Shown here: positions 34,853 to 43,944 of the stretch, one piece after another
Layout of the letters: every line of letters begins with the position of its first letter
Position numbering within the stretch: the first letter of the stretch is position 1
Assembly (NCBI RefSeq): GCF_012033785.1
Contig: NZ_JAAVJC010000007.1
Coordinates: 1-53,014 of the forward strand
Length of the DNA: 53,014 bases
Reading direction: 5' to 3'
Source of the DNA: Streptomyces bohaiensis
GTDB lineage: Bacteria > Actinomycetota > Actinomycetes > Streptomycetales > Streptomycetaceae
Made by a program: the position numbers and the translations under genes
Notes under the pieces: model-generated
What the model saw: only the letters and a program-made list of their open reading frames with translations
Databases searched by the model: none
What the model was told of the DNA's origin: nothing

Positions 34853-34988
34853 ACTATTTGATGAGGTCTTTACCTAGTTCGTGTGCAGGAACTCACACGG
34901 TCGGGGTAACAGCGGCCCCATCGGTTGACGTCCGTCCGGGGGACCCCGGTGGTGTGTCCGACCGGCACGCAGGCGCAGGCCACCGGGG

Positions 34989-36425
34989 TCACGAGCCCCG
35001 CCGCGCGGAGCCGCCGGAAACGCTCCGGTGGCCCCCCTGAGCGCCGGTCTCCGACTCCTCGCGGCGCTCCCCCGCGGCCGGTTCGTCGGCCGCCGAGTGC
35101 TTCTGGGCGCCCTCGGAGTGCGCCGGGCGCACGGCGGGGTGCGCGCCGCCGCGCCGGGCCGGGGGACGCCGGGTGAACCGCCGTCGCTCCCCCACCGCCG
35201 TCGCGCCGCTGAGCCCCTTCCCCACCGCCTCCTCGCGGTCCGCGGAGAGCGTCGGCTCCGGTCTGCGGTAGCGCGGCGGCACCAGCCGCTGCGCCCACAG
35301 CGGGACCCGGGGGGTGAACCGCGGCAGCAGCAGCAGGACCAGCCCGACCGTGCTGAGCAGCACGATGATCGAGACCACCAGCATGCTCTCGCCCTGCACC
35401 GTGAACCCGAGGGTGCCGAAGGCGATCAGCGCCGACCAGAAGTACATGATCAGCACCGCCCGGCTGTGGCTGTGGCCGATCTCCAGCAGCCGGTGGTGCA
35501 GGTGCCCCCGGTCCGCCGCGAACGGCGACTGCCCGTTCCAGGTCCGCCGCACCACCGCCAGCAGCAGGTCCGCGACGGGCACCGCAATGATGGTCAGTGG
35601 CAGCAGCAGCGGGATGTAGACCGGCACCATCTCGTGGACGGTCTGGCGCACGGAGCCGGTGAAGAGGTTCAACCGGTCCGGGTCGACCTGGCCGGTCACC
35701 GACGCCGCGGAGGCCGCCATCACCAGACCCAGCAGCATCGATCCCGAGTCGCCCATGAAGATCCGCGCGGGGTGCATGTTGTGCGGCAGGAAGCCCAGGC
35801 ACATGCCGATCAGCACCGCGGAGAACAGCGTGGCCGGCGCCGCCGCCTCCACGCCGTGGCCGTACCAGAGCCGGTAGGTGTAGAGGAAGAACGCCGCCGC
35901 GGCGATGCACACCATGCCGGCGGCGAGTCCGTCCAGCCCGTCGACGAAGTTGACCGCGTTGATGGTGACGACGACCAGGGCGACCGTCAGCAGGATCGAC
36001 TGCACCGGCGTCAGCGCCACCACCCCGACCCCGGGGATCGGCAGCCAGAGGATCGCCAGCCCCTGCATCACCATGACGCCGGCCGCGATCATCTGGCAGC
36101 CCAGCTTCACCAGGGCGTCCACGCCCCACTTGTCGTCCAGCACACCCAGCAGCCAGATGAGGCCGGCGCCCGCGAGCAGCGCCCGCGGTTCGCTGGAGGA
36201 GGTGAAGACCTCACCGATGTTGGTGAGCTGCGAGGCGACCAGCAGACCGGCGCAGAGCCCGCCGAACATCGCGATCCCGCCCAGCCGCGGTGTCGGCTCC
36301 CGATGCACGTCCCGTGCGCGGATCTGCGGCACGGCTCCGACGGCGATCGCGAACTTCCGCACCGGACCGGTCAGCAGATACGTCACGGCCGCTGTCACGC
36401 AGAGCGTCAGCAGGTATTCGCGCAC
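34989..36425 (-). CDS. MraY-family phosphoglycosyltransferase (TagO/WecA-like)
   Basis: Transfers a sugar-1-phosphate, probably GlcNAc-1-P, from the UDP-sugar to undecaprenyl phosphate, starting a wall polymer such as teichoic or teichuronic acid. The 478-aa protein has about ten membrane helices. Family motifs: REPTPRLGG, the Asp-rich DDKWGVDALVKL, NFVDGLDGLAAG, and NMHPARIFMGDSGSMLLG. The last 110 residues form a basic, Arg/Ala/Gly/Ser-rich cytoplasmic tail not found in E. coli WecA. GTG start with GGGGAG. The peptidoglycan enzyme MraY is less likely because this lies outside a dcw cluster. The LCP protein at 40.6 kb could act later in the same polymer pathway. Confidence 0.88.
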   Translation of the reverse strand: MREYLLTLCVTAAVTYLLTGPVRKFAIAVGAVPQIRARDVHREPTPRLGGIAMFGGLCAGLLVASQLTNIGEVFTSSSEPRALLAGAGLIWLLGVLDDKWGVDALVKLGCQMIAAGVMVMQGLAILWLPIPGVGVVALTPVQSILLTVALVVVTINAVNFVDGLDGLAAGMVCIAAAAFFLYTYRLWYGHGVEAAAPATLFSAVLIGMCLGFLPHNMHPARIFMGDSGSMLLGLVMAASAASVTGQVDPDRLNLFTGSVRQTVHEMVPVYIPLLLPLTIIAVPVADLLLAVVRRTWNGQSPFAADRGHLHHRLLEIGHSHSRAVLIMYFWSALIAFGTLGFTVQGESMLVVSIIVLLSTVGLVLLLLPRFTPRVPLWAQRLVPPRYRRPEPTLSADREEAVGKGLSGATAVGERRRFTRRPPARRGGAHPAVRPAHSEGAQKHSAADEPAAGERREESETGAQGGHRSVSGGSARRGS

Positions 36426-36549
36426 GGGCTCCCCTGTGTGATTCGGACCTCAAGGCCCACACCCTAGCTCCAGACGGCGGACCGCCCGCACGCTCCCACC
36501 TGCCGCGGACGGCCGGCGGCCGCGGCGGGCGCACCGAGCCGCCCCGCCG

Positions 36550-37251
36550 TCACCGCCCGTGAGGGGGCGCCCACCCCCGGCGGTCCGCGGCGGGCGGCCC
36601 CGGCACCCCGGTGATGGCGGTGACCACCGGATCGAGCGCCGACCGGATCTCCTCACCCACGCTGCGGAAGTACGGGATCGGCGCGCCGTACGGGTCCTGC
36701 ACCTCGTCCGCCTCTGCCGTGGGCGCCGCCAGCCAGCCGCGCAGCGCCGCAGCGGCACGGCTGAGCGCCCGGGCGCGGATGACCAGCCCGCCCGGCTCCC
36801 GGGCGTCCGGCAGCTTCCCCATGTCGATCACCCGCACCAGCCGGGTGAACTCCTTGAGGGTGAAGGTCCGCAGCCCCGCCGAGTGGCCCATCGAGATCAC
36901 CTGCGCCCGGTGGTCGCGCGTCGCGGTCAGCACCAGGTCCGCCCGGATGACGTGCTCGTCGAGCAGCTCCCGCCCGGTGAACCCGGCGGTGTCGGCGCCG
37001 AACTCGTCCAGCACCTGCGCGGCGTGGGCCTCCATGGGCGCGCCGACATGGCCCCACGTCCCGGCGCTCTCCACCACGAGGCCGGCGTCCGACCCGAGCC
37101 GTTCGACGACGGCGAGCCGGGTGAGCCGCTCGGTGATCGGGGAACGGCACACGTTCCCGGTGGAGACGTGCAGGATCCGGAAGACCTGGTCGGCCTCGGG
37201 AGGCCGGAACGCGGCTATGCCCGCGTCCGCGTCACTGGCAGCCGCGGTCAA
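36550..37251 (-). CDS. Low-molecular-weight protein-tyrosine-phosphatase homologue lacking the nucleophilic Cys
   Basis: 233-aa cytoplasmic protein with the LMW-PTP/arsenate-reductase fold. The phosphate loop reads HVSTGNVCRSPITERL: the family pattern is V-C-x-G-N-x-C-R-S-P, so Ser30 replaces the catalytic Cys, while Cys35 and Arg36 remain. The general-acid motif DPYG survives near the C-terminus (VQDPYGAPIPYF). It may be a non-catalytic or altered enzyme. The start is inferred: TTG 37251 overlaps the tsaC stop (TTGA), giving translational coupling; residues 1-24 are variable. It is part of the prfA-prmC-tsaC cluster. Similar proteins regulate capsule or wall export kinases in other bacteria, which is only a hint here. 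Confidence 0.83.
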   Translation of the reverse strand: MTAAASDADAGIAAFRPPEADQVFRILHVSTGNVCRSPITERLTRLAVVERLGSDAGLVVESAGTWGHVGAPMEAHAAQVLDEFGADTAGFTGRELLDEHVIRADLVLTATRDHRAQVISMGHSAGLRTFTLKEFTRLVRVIDMGKLPDAREPGGLVIRARALSRAAAALRGWLAAPTAEADEVQDPYGAPIPYFRSVGEEIRSALDPVVTAITGVPGPPAADRRGWAPPHGR

Positions 37252-37895
37252 TGGGGGGTCTCCAGATCGGGTACCACCGAGCGGAGCTCCTCCTCGCTCA
37301 CCGCCCCGGGCCGCAGCAGCACCGGCACGTCCCCGGTGATGTCGACGATGGAGGAGGGAACGTCGCTGGGGGTGGGCCCGCCGTCGAGGTAGACGGCGAC
37401 GGAGTCGCCGAGCATGCGCTGCGCGGCGTCGCAGTTCTGCGGGGCCGCCTCGCCGGTGAGGTTGGCACTGGAGACGGCGACCGGCCCGAAGTCCTTCAGG
37501 AGCTCCAGCGCCACCGGGTGCAGCGGCATCCGGACGGCGACCGTGCCGCGGGTCTCCCCGAGGTCCCAGGTGAGGGACGGCTGGTGCCGCGCGACAAGGG
37601 TGAGACCGCCGGGCCAGAAGGCGTCGACCAGCTCCCACGCGCTGTCGGTCATGCCGGTGACCAGGCCGTGCAGCGTGTTCGGCGAGCCCACCAGGACCGG
37701 GGACGGCATGTTGCGGCCGCGGCCCTTGGCCTCCAGCAGGTCCCCGACGGCGCGCTTGTTGAAGGCGTCCGCCCCCACCCCGTAGAGGGTGTCGGTGGGC
37801 AGGACGACCAGGTCCCCGCGGCGAATGGCGGAGACGGCCTCCCGCAGGCCGTGCTTGCGGTCCGCCGCGTCGGTGCAGTCGTAGCGCCGTGGCAT
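37248..37895 (-). CDS. tsaC: L-threonylcarbamoyladenylate synthase (Sua5/YrdC family)
   Basis: First enzyme of the universal tRNA t6A37 pathway, making threonylcarbamoyl-AMP from Thr, bicarbonate and ATP. The 215-aa protein is essentially the YrdC domain alone: basic N-terminus MPRRYDCTD, then RRGDLVVLPTDTLYGVGADA, KGRGRNMPSPVLV, and LPLHPVALELLKDFGPVAVS-type core with SSANLTGE. ATG 37895 has AAGGAG upstream. It lies 29 bases after prmC and overlaps the phosphatase start, in the conserved prfA-prmC-tsaC translation cluster. Confidence 0.94.
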   Translation of the reverse strand: MPRRYDCTDAADRKHGLREAVSAIRRGDLVVLPTDTLYGVGADAFNKRAVGDLLEAKGRGRNMPSPVLVGSPNTLHGLVTGMTDSAWELVDAFWPGGLTLVARHQPSLTWDLGETRGTVAVRMPLHPVALELLKDFGPVAVSSANLTGEAAPQNCDAAQRMLGDSVAVYLDGGPTPSDVPSSIVDITGDVPVLLRPGAVSEEELRSVVPDLETPH

Positions 37896-37924
37896 CGGTG
37901 CGTGCTCCTTCGATGCGCCCCGCG

Positions 37925-38806
37925 TCAGCGGGTGACCCGGCGAGCCGTGGCGAACCGGGGTCGGTTGTTGAGATCGGGATGGTCCGCCGCGTCCGCCCAG
38001 CCGCGGTCCTCGGTGAAGATCCAGGGCACCTGTCCGCCCTGGGTGTCGGCGTGCTCGACGACGACGATGCCGCCGGGGCGCAGCAGCCGGTGCGCGGTCC
38101 TCTCCAGCCCCCGGATGGTCTCCAGGCCGTCCTCGCCGGAGAACAGGGCGAGCTCCGGGTCGTGGTCGCGCGCCTCGGGCGCGACGTACTCCCATTCGGT
38201 GAGCGGGATATAGGGCGGGTTGGAGACCACGAGGTCGACCTGCCCGTCCAGCTCGGGCAGCGCGGTGAGCGCGTCGCCGTGGTGGAGGGTGACGCGGGAG
38301 CCCTCGGCGGTGTTCGCCACGTTGCGGCGGGCCCAGCCCAGGGCGTCCTCGTCCAGTTCCACCGCGTGGACGCGGGAGCGCGGCACCTCCTGGGCGAGGG
38401 CGAGCGCGATGGCGCCGGAGCCGGTGCACAGGTCCACGATGAGCGGTTCGGCCACGTCCATCGCCCGGACCGCGTCTATCGCCCAGCCGACGACGGACTC
38501 CGTCTCGGGCCGCGGCACGAAGACCCCGGCGCCGACCTGGAGTTCGAGGTAGCGGAAGAAGGCGCGGCCGGTGATGTGCTGCAACGGTTCGCGGGCCTCC
38601 CGCCGGGCCACCGCCTCCCAGTAGCGGGCGTCGAAGTCGCCGTCGCCCACCAGGTGCAGCTTGGCGCGGTCGGTGGCGTGCACGAACGCCGCCAGCTCCT
38701 CGGCGTCGAACCGGGGGCTGGCGACCCCCGCGGCGGCCAGCCGCTGGGTGGCCTGGGCCACTTCGGCGAGCAGCAGCGAGCGGGGCGGCGGGGAGGTCGG
38801 AGTCAC
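37925..38806 (-). CDS. prmC: Peptide chain release factor glutamine methyltransferase PrmC
   Basis: Methylates the Gln of the GGQ motif of release factors (prfA is next upstream). The 293-aa protein has an N-terminal helical recognition domain (LLLAEVAQATQRLAAAGV) and a SAM-dependent methyltransferase domain with VDLCTGSGAIALALA and the hallmark NPPYIP. GTG 38806 (TPTSPPPRSL) is preferred over an earlier in-frame GTG at 38815 because an AGGGTGG ribosome site fits it better. It lies 107 bases after prfA. Confidence 0.94.
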   Translation of the reverse strand: MTPTSPPPRSLLLAEVAQATQRLAAAGVASPRFDAEELAAFVHATDRAKLHLVGDGDFDARYWEAVARREAREPLQHITGRAFFRYLELQVGAGVFVPRPETESVVGWAIDAVRAMDVAEPLIVDLCTGSGAIALALAQEVPRSRVHAVELDEDALGWARRNVANTAEGSRVTLHHGDALTALPELDGQVDLVVSNPPYIPLTEWEYVAPEARDHDPELALFSGEDGLETIRGLERTAHRLLRPGGIVVVEHADTQGGQVPWIFTEDRGWADAADHPDLNNRPRFATARRVTR

Positions 38807-38913
38807 GGAACCCACCCTACGTTCACCGTGTCCCTTCGTTTCTCACGCCGCCGCGCGTGCGGCGGCCGGTGCCCGGCCCCGGGCCGGTCGGCACCGCGGG
38901 CCCGAGCCCGCGG

Positions 38914-39984
38914 TCAGCGGTCCTCGGCGAGGCGGGCGGCGGAATCGGCGTCCACGCACGCCTGGATGACAGCGTCGATCTCGCCGTCGAGCACCTGGTC
39001 GAGGTTGTACGCCTTGAACCCGACCCGGTGGTCGGAGATCCGGTTCTCCGGGAAGTTGTAGGTGCGGATCTTCTCGGACCGGTCCCCGGTCCGCACCTGG
39101 CTGCGGCGGGCGTCGGACGCCTCCCGCTCGGCCTCCTCGCGGGCGGCCGCCAGCAGTCGGGAACGCAGGATGCGCAGCGCCTGCTCCTTGTTCTGGAGCT
39201 GGCTCTTCTCGTTCTGGCACGAGGCGACGACGCCGGTCGGCAGGTGCGTGATGCGCACCGCGGAGTCGGTGGTGTTGACGGACTGCCCGCCGGGGCCGGA
39301 GGAGCGGTAGACGTCGATCCGCAGGTCCGCGGGGTTGACCTCGACCTCCACCTCCTCGGCCTCGGGGGTGACGAGCACCCCGGCGGCGGAGGTGTGGATG
39401 CGGCCCGCCGACTCGGTCGCCGGGACCCGCTGCACCCGGTGGACGCCGCCCTCGAACTTCAGGCGCGCCCAGACGCCCTGCCCGGGCTCCGTGCGCCCCC
39501 GTGCCTTCACCGCGACCTGCACGTCCTTGTAGCCGCCCAGCTCCGACTCGGTGGCGTCGATGATCTCGGTCCGCCAGCCGGTGCGCTCGGCGTAGCGCAG
39601 GTACATCCGCAGCAGGTCGCCGGCGAACAGGGCGGACTCGTCGCCCCCGGCGCCCGCCTTGATCTCCAGGATCACGTCCTTGTCGTCCGCCGGGTCGCGC
39701 GGGACCAGCAGCAGCCGCAGCCGCTCGGTCAGCTCCTCCGCGTGGGCCTCCAGCTCCTTGACCTCACCCGCGAACTCCGGGTCCTCGGCAGCGAGTTCCC
39801 GCGCGGTCGCGATGTCGTCCCGGCAGCCGCGCCACTCCTGGTACACGGCCACGACGGGCGTCAGTTCGGCGTAGCGCTTGCTCATGGCGCGGGCACGCCC
39901 CTGGTCCGCGTGGACATCGGGGTCTGCGAGCTGCCGCTCGAGGTCGGCGTGCTCGCCGATGAGTTCCTCGACCGCCTCGAACAT
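38914..39984 (-). CDS. prfA: Peptide chain release factor 1
   Basis: Class I release factor recognising UAA and UAG. The 356-aa protein has the standard length. The codon-recognition motif PAT is in [12 protein letters not shown]; the catalytic GGQ is in [13 protein letters not shown], substrate of PrmC. ATG 39984 ([12 protein letters not shown]) has GGGAG upstream. A 233-base gap with the rpmE terminator precedes it. Confidence 0.98.
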   Translation of the reverse strand: MFEAVEELIGEHADLERQLADPDVHADQGRARAMSKRYAELTPVVAVYQEWRGCRDDIATARELAAEDPEFAGEVKELEAHAEELTERLRLLLVPRDPADDKDVILEIKAGAGGDESALFAGDLLRMYLRYAERTGWRTEIIDATESELGGYKDVQVAVKARGRTEPGQGVWARLKFEGGVHRVQRVPATESAGRIHTSAAGVLVTPEAEEVEVEVNPADLRIDVYRSSGPGGQSVNTTDSAVRITHLPTGVVASCQNEKSQLQNKEQALRILRSRLLAAAREEAEREASDARRSQVRTGDRSEKIRTYNFPENRISDHRVGFKAYNLDQVLDGEIDAVIQACVDADSAARLAEDR

Positions 39985-40173
39985 GATCGGTGGCTCCCGG
40001 GACGCTGGTGTCGTCCGCTGCTGCGGATCGCTGGTGGGGTGGCCTGTCCGGCGCGGGGCGCCGGCACCACGGACGGGGCGGGGCCGCCGCGCGCCGACGC
40101 GGCTGCGGGGGCGGTCCGGGCCCGGCGGTGCCGCCGGGGGGGGACCCGCGGCACCGTACGGAAAACGCCGGTC

Positions 40174-40200
40174 CGGCCGCCCCCTCGCGGGGAGCGGCCG
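40174..40200 (-). terminator. Terminator hairpin after rpmE
   Basis: 11-bp GC stem (CGGCCGC-CCCC against GGGG-GCGGCCG with one bulged A) and a 4-base loop, 18 bases after the rpmE stop and 190 bases before prfA. Confidence 0.7.
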
Positions 40201-40217
40201 AGCCGGCGTGCCGTGCG

Positions 40218-40436
40218 CTACTTCTTGGCGGCGTTCTTGCCGAACCGCGCCTCGAAGCGGGCCACCCGGCCACCGGTGTCGAGGATCTTCTGCTTGCCGG
40301 TGTAGAACGGGTGGCACTCGGAGCAGACGTCGGCACGGACGCTGCCGCTGCTGACGGTGCTGCGAGTGGTGAACGAGGCGCCGCAGGTGCAGCTGACCTG
40401 GGTCTCCACGTACTCCGGGTGGATGTCGCGCTTCAC
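40218..40436 (-). CDS. rpmE: 50S ribosomal protein L31
   Basis: 72-aa ribosomal protein of the zinc-binding (C+) type: Cys16 and Cys18 (VSCTCGASF) and Cys37/Cys40 (VCSECHPF). This is the zinc-replete form; the cysteine-free paralogue made under zinc limitation is not in the window. MKRDIHPEY start on GTG with AAGGAG upstream. The zinc-repressed counterpart is expected elsewhere in a Streptomyces genome. Confidence 0.98.
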   Translation of the reverse strand: MKRDIHPEYVETQVSCTCGASFTTRSTVSSGSVRADVCSECHPFYTGKQKILDTGGRVARFEARFGKNAAKK

Positions 40437-40618
40437 GGTGTCTCCTTGGTGTCACGGGAGGGCTCCGGGTCGCTCCGCCGAATGCGTCGCGTGAACCGGG
40501 GCCGACGCACCAGTCTGCCAGGACCGGTCGTGACAGCCAAAACGTGATCCGGGCGCCCGGTATTCCACCGCCGACCGGCCGCCGGAACGGCGCCCGCCGA
40601 CCGGCCGGGGGCTGCGGG

Positions 40619-41722
40619 TCAGCCGCTGAGGGCCGGCGGCTCCGCCTCGCCCCCGGGCTCCGCGTCGGAGCCCTCCGTGAGGTGTTCCGGCACCGGCACG
40701 TCCGCTCGCAGGGCGTCCCACACACCGGTCGCCTGCGGCTCCAGCGGTACGACCCGGTTGGGGTCGGCGCGGTCGTAGCCGACCGGCAGCGTCACCGTCT
40801 GGAGCCGCTCGGGCTCCACGTCGCCGAGCCGCCGCGCCAGCGCCGTCAGCTCCGACACGGAGGCAAGGGCGCTGTCGGTGGTGACCGCCCCGGTGGCGGT
40901 GTCGGCGAGGCGGTACAGCCGCCGCGGGTCGCCGACCACCCCGACGTTCCTCACCTCCTGCGCGAGCGCGCGGATGAAGGAGTGCTGGAGCTGGATGCGC
41001 TCCAGATCGCTTCCGTCCCCCAGGCTCTTGCGGGTCCGCACCAGCGCCAGCGCCGTCTCGCCGTCCAGCCGGTGGTCGCCCGCCGCGAGGTCCAGGTGGC
41101 TGTCGGGGTCACGCAACGGCCGGTCGAGGCTCACCTCGACGCCGCCGAGCGCGTCGATCATCTTCTCGAAGCCGCGGAAGTCGACCTCGACGTAGTGGTC
41201 CATCCGCACCCCGGTCATCGCCTCGGCGGTCTTCACCGCGCAGACCGGCCCGCCGACCGCGAACGCCTCGTTGAACATGACCCGGTCCGCGGCCGGCACC
41301 TCCTCGCCGTCCGCGTCGCGGCAGGCCGGTCGGTGGACCAGCGTGTCCCGGGGGATGGAGACGACCGTCCCGCCGCGCCGGTCCTCGGCCAGGTGCACCA
41401 CCATCGCGGTGTCGGCGCGGGGTCCCCCCTGCTGGCGGCCGTAGACCTCGTTCTCGCCCTCGCGGCTGTCGGAGCCCAGCACCAGGATGTCGAGGGACTC
41501 CCCCGGCTCGTCCTCCGGGCGGTCGGTGCCGAGCGCCGCGTCGATGTCGATCTCGGAGATGTTGCCGTCGAACCGGAGGTACAGCGCGCCCGCGGCGGCA
41601 CCCGCCAGCAACAGGAGAGCCAGCAGCGCCCCGGTCGCCGCGTAGGCAGCCCGGCGCCGGCGGCCGACCCGTCGGCGGCGGAGCGGAGGCCGCGGACCCC
41701 AGGTGGGGAACTGCTGCGCCAT
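40619..41722 (-). CDS. LytR-CpsA-Psr (LCP) family cell-wall ligase
   Basis: 367-aa membrane-anchored protein that likely attaches undecaprenyl-linked glycopolymers to peptidoglycan. A basic cytoplasmic head ([14 protein letters not shown]) leads into one membrane span ([18 protein letters not shown]) and an outer LCP domain. Conserved acidic/arginine landmarks are [40 protein letters not shown] and [19 protein letters not shown] 41722 has GAGG upstream. Genes rho and rpmE flank it on the same strand, but spacing suggests separate units. It may finish the polymer begun by the TagO-like enzyme at 35-36 kb. Confidence 0.92.
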   Translation of the reverse strand: MAQQFPTWGPRPPLRRRRVGRRRRAAYAATGALLALLLLAGAAAGALYLRFDGNISEIDIDAALGTDRPEDEPGESLDILVLGSDSREGENEVYGRQQGGPRADTAMVVHLAEDRRGGTVVSIPRDTLVHRPACRDADGEEVPAADRVMFNEAFAVGGPVCAVKTAEAMTGVRMDHYVEVDFRGFEKMIDALGGVEVSLDRPLRDPDSHLDLAAGDHRLDGETALALVRTRKSLGDGSDLERIQLQHSFIRALAQEVRNVGVVGDPRRLYRLADTATGAVTTDSALASVSELTALARRLGDVEPERLQTVTLPVGYDRADPNRVVPLEPQATGVWDALRADVPVPEHLTEGSDAEPGGEAEPPALSG

Positions 41723-41868
41723 GGTCACCGCCTCGTCTCGGGTACGCCCGCCCCGGCAGGGGCCGACGGGGCGCCGCACGGGGCGGCCCGAATCACCCGA
41801 TTGTGGCCCGCTCGCGGATCGGCCGCCGCCCGTGGCAGCCCCGCACTACGGCGAACGGGGGACGACGA

Positions 41869-41904
41869 CGGGGCCGCCCCACCAGCGGTGGTGGGGCGGC
41901 CCCG
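41869..41904 (-). terminator. Strong hairpin terminator after rho
   Basis: Perfect 16-bp stem (arms 41869-41884 and 41889-41904, core GCCGCCCCACCA) with a 4-base loop GCGG, 55 bases beyond the rho stop. Confidence 0.85.
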
Positions 41905-41958
41905 GACGTGGTACCGGCGCGCCGCGGGCCCGACGGGACGGGCGCCGCGGCGCGGCGG

Positions 41959-43944
41959 TCAGTCGCCGCTGCTCGGCGAGGGGGTGTTCTTCTGGATCTG
42001 CATCAGGAACTCGGCGTTGGACTTGGTCTGCTTCATCTTGTCCAGCAGCAGCTCGATCGCCTGCTGCTGGTCCAGGGCGTGCAGCACCCGGCGGAGCTTC
42101 CAGACGACCGCCAGCTCCTCGGCGCCCATCAGGATCTCCTCCTTGCGGGTGCCGGAGGCGTCCACGTCCACGGCCGGGAAGATCCGCTTGTCGGCGAGCT
42201 TCCGGTCGAGCTTGAGCTCCATGTTGCCGGTGCCCTTGAACTCCTCGAAGATCACCTCGTCCGCGCGGGAGCCGGTGTCGACCAGGGCGGTGGCGAGGAT
42301 GGTCAGCGAGCCGCCGTCCTCGATGTTCCGGGCCGCGCCGAAGAACTTCTTCGGCGGGTACAGGGCGGTGGAGTCCACACCACCGGACATGATGCGCCCG
42401 GAGGCGGGGGCGGCCAGGTTGTAGGCGCGGCCCAGGCGGGTGATGGAGTCCAGCAGCACGACCACGTCGTGGCCCAGCTCCACCAGGCGCTTGGCGCGCT
42501 CGATGGCGAGTTCCGCGACGACGGTGTGGTCCTCGGCCGGGCGGTCGAAGGTCGAGGAGATGACCTCGCCCTTCACCGACCGCTGCATGTCGGTGACCTC
42601 CTCGGGCCGCTCGTCCACGAGCACGACCATCAGGTGGCACTCGGGGTTGTTGCGGGTGATCGAGTTGGCGATCGACTGCATGATCATCGTCTTGCCGGTC
42701 TTGGGCGGCGCGACGATGAGACCGCGCTGGCCCTTGCCGATCGGCGAGACCATGTCGATGATCCGCGGGGTGAGCGAGCCCGGCTCGCACTCCAGCCGCA
42801 GCCGCTCCTGCGGGTACAGCGGGGTGAGCTTGTTGAACTCCTCGCGCCCGCGGCCCGAGTCGGCGCCCATGCCGTTGACGGAGTCCAGCCGCACCAGCGC
42901 GTTGAACTTCTCGCGGCGCTCGCCGTCACGGGGCTGCCGGACCGCGCCGGTGACGTGGTCGCCCTTGCGCAGGCCGTTCTTCCGGACCTGGGCGAGGGAG
43001 ACGTAGACGTCGTTGGGGCCCGGGAGGTAGCCGGACGTCCGCACGAAGGCGTAGTTGTCGAGGATGTCGAGGATGCCGGCGACGGGGATCAGCACGTCGT
43101 CGTCGGCGACCTGCGGCTCGTTGAAGTCCTCGCGACCGCCGCTGCGGCGGCCCCGGCGGTCGCGGTAGCGGCCACGGCGGCCGCGGCGGCTGCCCTCGAA
43201 GTCGTCGTCGCGGTTGCCGTCGTCGCCGCGGCCGTCGCGGTTGCCGCCGCGGTTGCCGTCACCCCGACCGCCGCCGTCGCGGTTGTCGCCCCGGGTGCCG
43301 TCGCCCCGGCCGCCACCGTCGCGGTTGCCGCCGTCGCGGTTGCCGCGGCCGCCGCCCTGCTGGTTCTGGCCGCCCTGGCCGGCGTTCTTGCCGCGCCGCT
43401 CGCGCTTGCCCTGCCGCTCGCCGCCGTCCTCCTTGGACGAACCGTCAGCGCGGGGCGAATCGCCCTTCGCGCCCTCGGACTTGGTGGGCTGGCCGGCGTC
43501 CTTGGCGGACTCCTTCTCCTTGGCGGCCGGGGCGGAGTCCTGCGCGGAGTCCTTCACGCCCTCGTCGCCCTCGGAGCGCGCGGGGGCCTCGGCCTGGGTC
43601 GCGGCCTTGGCGTCGGTGCGCACACGGGAGGTGGCACGCCGCTTCGGCTTCTCCGCCGCGGGTGCCTCCGCGGCGGGCGCGGACTCGGCGGGCGCGCCGC
43701 CCGAGCCCTGCTTCTCCTTGATGACCTCGATCAGCTGGCTCTTGCGCATCCGCGCGGTGCCCCTGATGCCGAGGCCGGAGGCAACCTGCTGCAGTTCAGC
43801 CAGCACCATGCCGTCGAGGCCGGTGCCGGAACGCCGACGGCGCGGCGCCTTGGCAGCACTGTCCGTCACGGACGCGGGGGCAGCACCGGCAGTCTTGTCG
43901 GCGCTGTCGGCACTCGCGCCCATCAGATCGGTGGTGTCGCTCAC
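41959..43944 (-). CDS. rho: Transcription termination factor Rho (actinobacterial form with insert)
   Basis: Hexameric RNA helicase that ends transcription. At 661 aa it is far longer than E. coli Rho (419). A Rho_N SAP-like part (MVLAELQQVASGLGIRG, about 45-85) is followed by about 190 residues of low complexity, first Ala/Glu/Lys then Arg/Asn/Asp/Gly-rich (GNRDGGGRGDG), the high-GC actinobacterial insert that changes RNA recognition. The RNA-binding cold-shock-like domain (GILDILDNYAFVRTSGYL) and the ATPase with P-loop APPKTGKTMIMQ, DERPEEVTDM and LVELGHDVVVLLDSITRLGR follow. GTG start with GGAAGGA. A 454-base leader precedes it. Confidence 0.97.
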   Translation of the reverse strand: MSDTTDLMGASADSADKTAGAAPASVTDSAAKAPRRRRSGTGLDGMVLAELQQVASGLGIRGTARMRKSQLIEVIKEKQGSGGAPAESAPAAEAPAAEKPKRRATSRVRTDAKAATQAEAPARSEGDEGVKDSAQDSAPAAKEKESAKDAGQPTKSEGAKGDSPRADGSSKEDGGERQGKRERRGKNAGQGGQNQQGGGRGNRDGGNRDGGGRGDGTRGDNRDGGGRGDGNRGGNRDGRGDDGNRDDDFEGSRRGRRGRYRDRRGRRSGGREDFNEPQVADDDVLIPVAGILDILDNYAFVRTSGYLPGPNDVYVSLAQVRKNGLRKGDHVTGAVRQPRDGERREKFNALVRLDSVNGMGADSGRGREEFNKLTPLYPQERLRLECEPGSLTPRIIDMVSPIGKGQRGLIVAPPKTGKTMIMQSIANSITRNNPECHLMVVLVDERPEEVTDMQRSVKGEVISSTFDRPAEDHTVVAELAIERAKRLVELGHDVVVLLDSITRLGRAYNLAAPASGRIMSGGVDSTALYPPKKFFGAARNIEDGGSLTILATALVDTGSRADEVIFEEFKGTGNMELKLDRKLADKRIFPAVDVDASGTRKEEILMGAEELAVVWKLRRVLHALDQQQAIELLLDKMKQTKSNAEFLMQIQKNTPSPSSGD

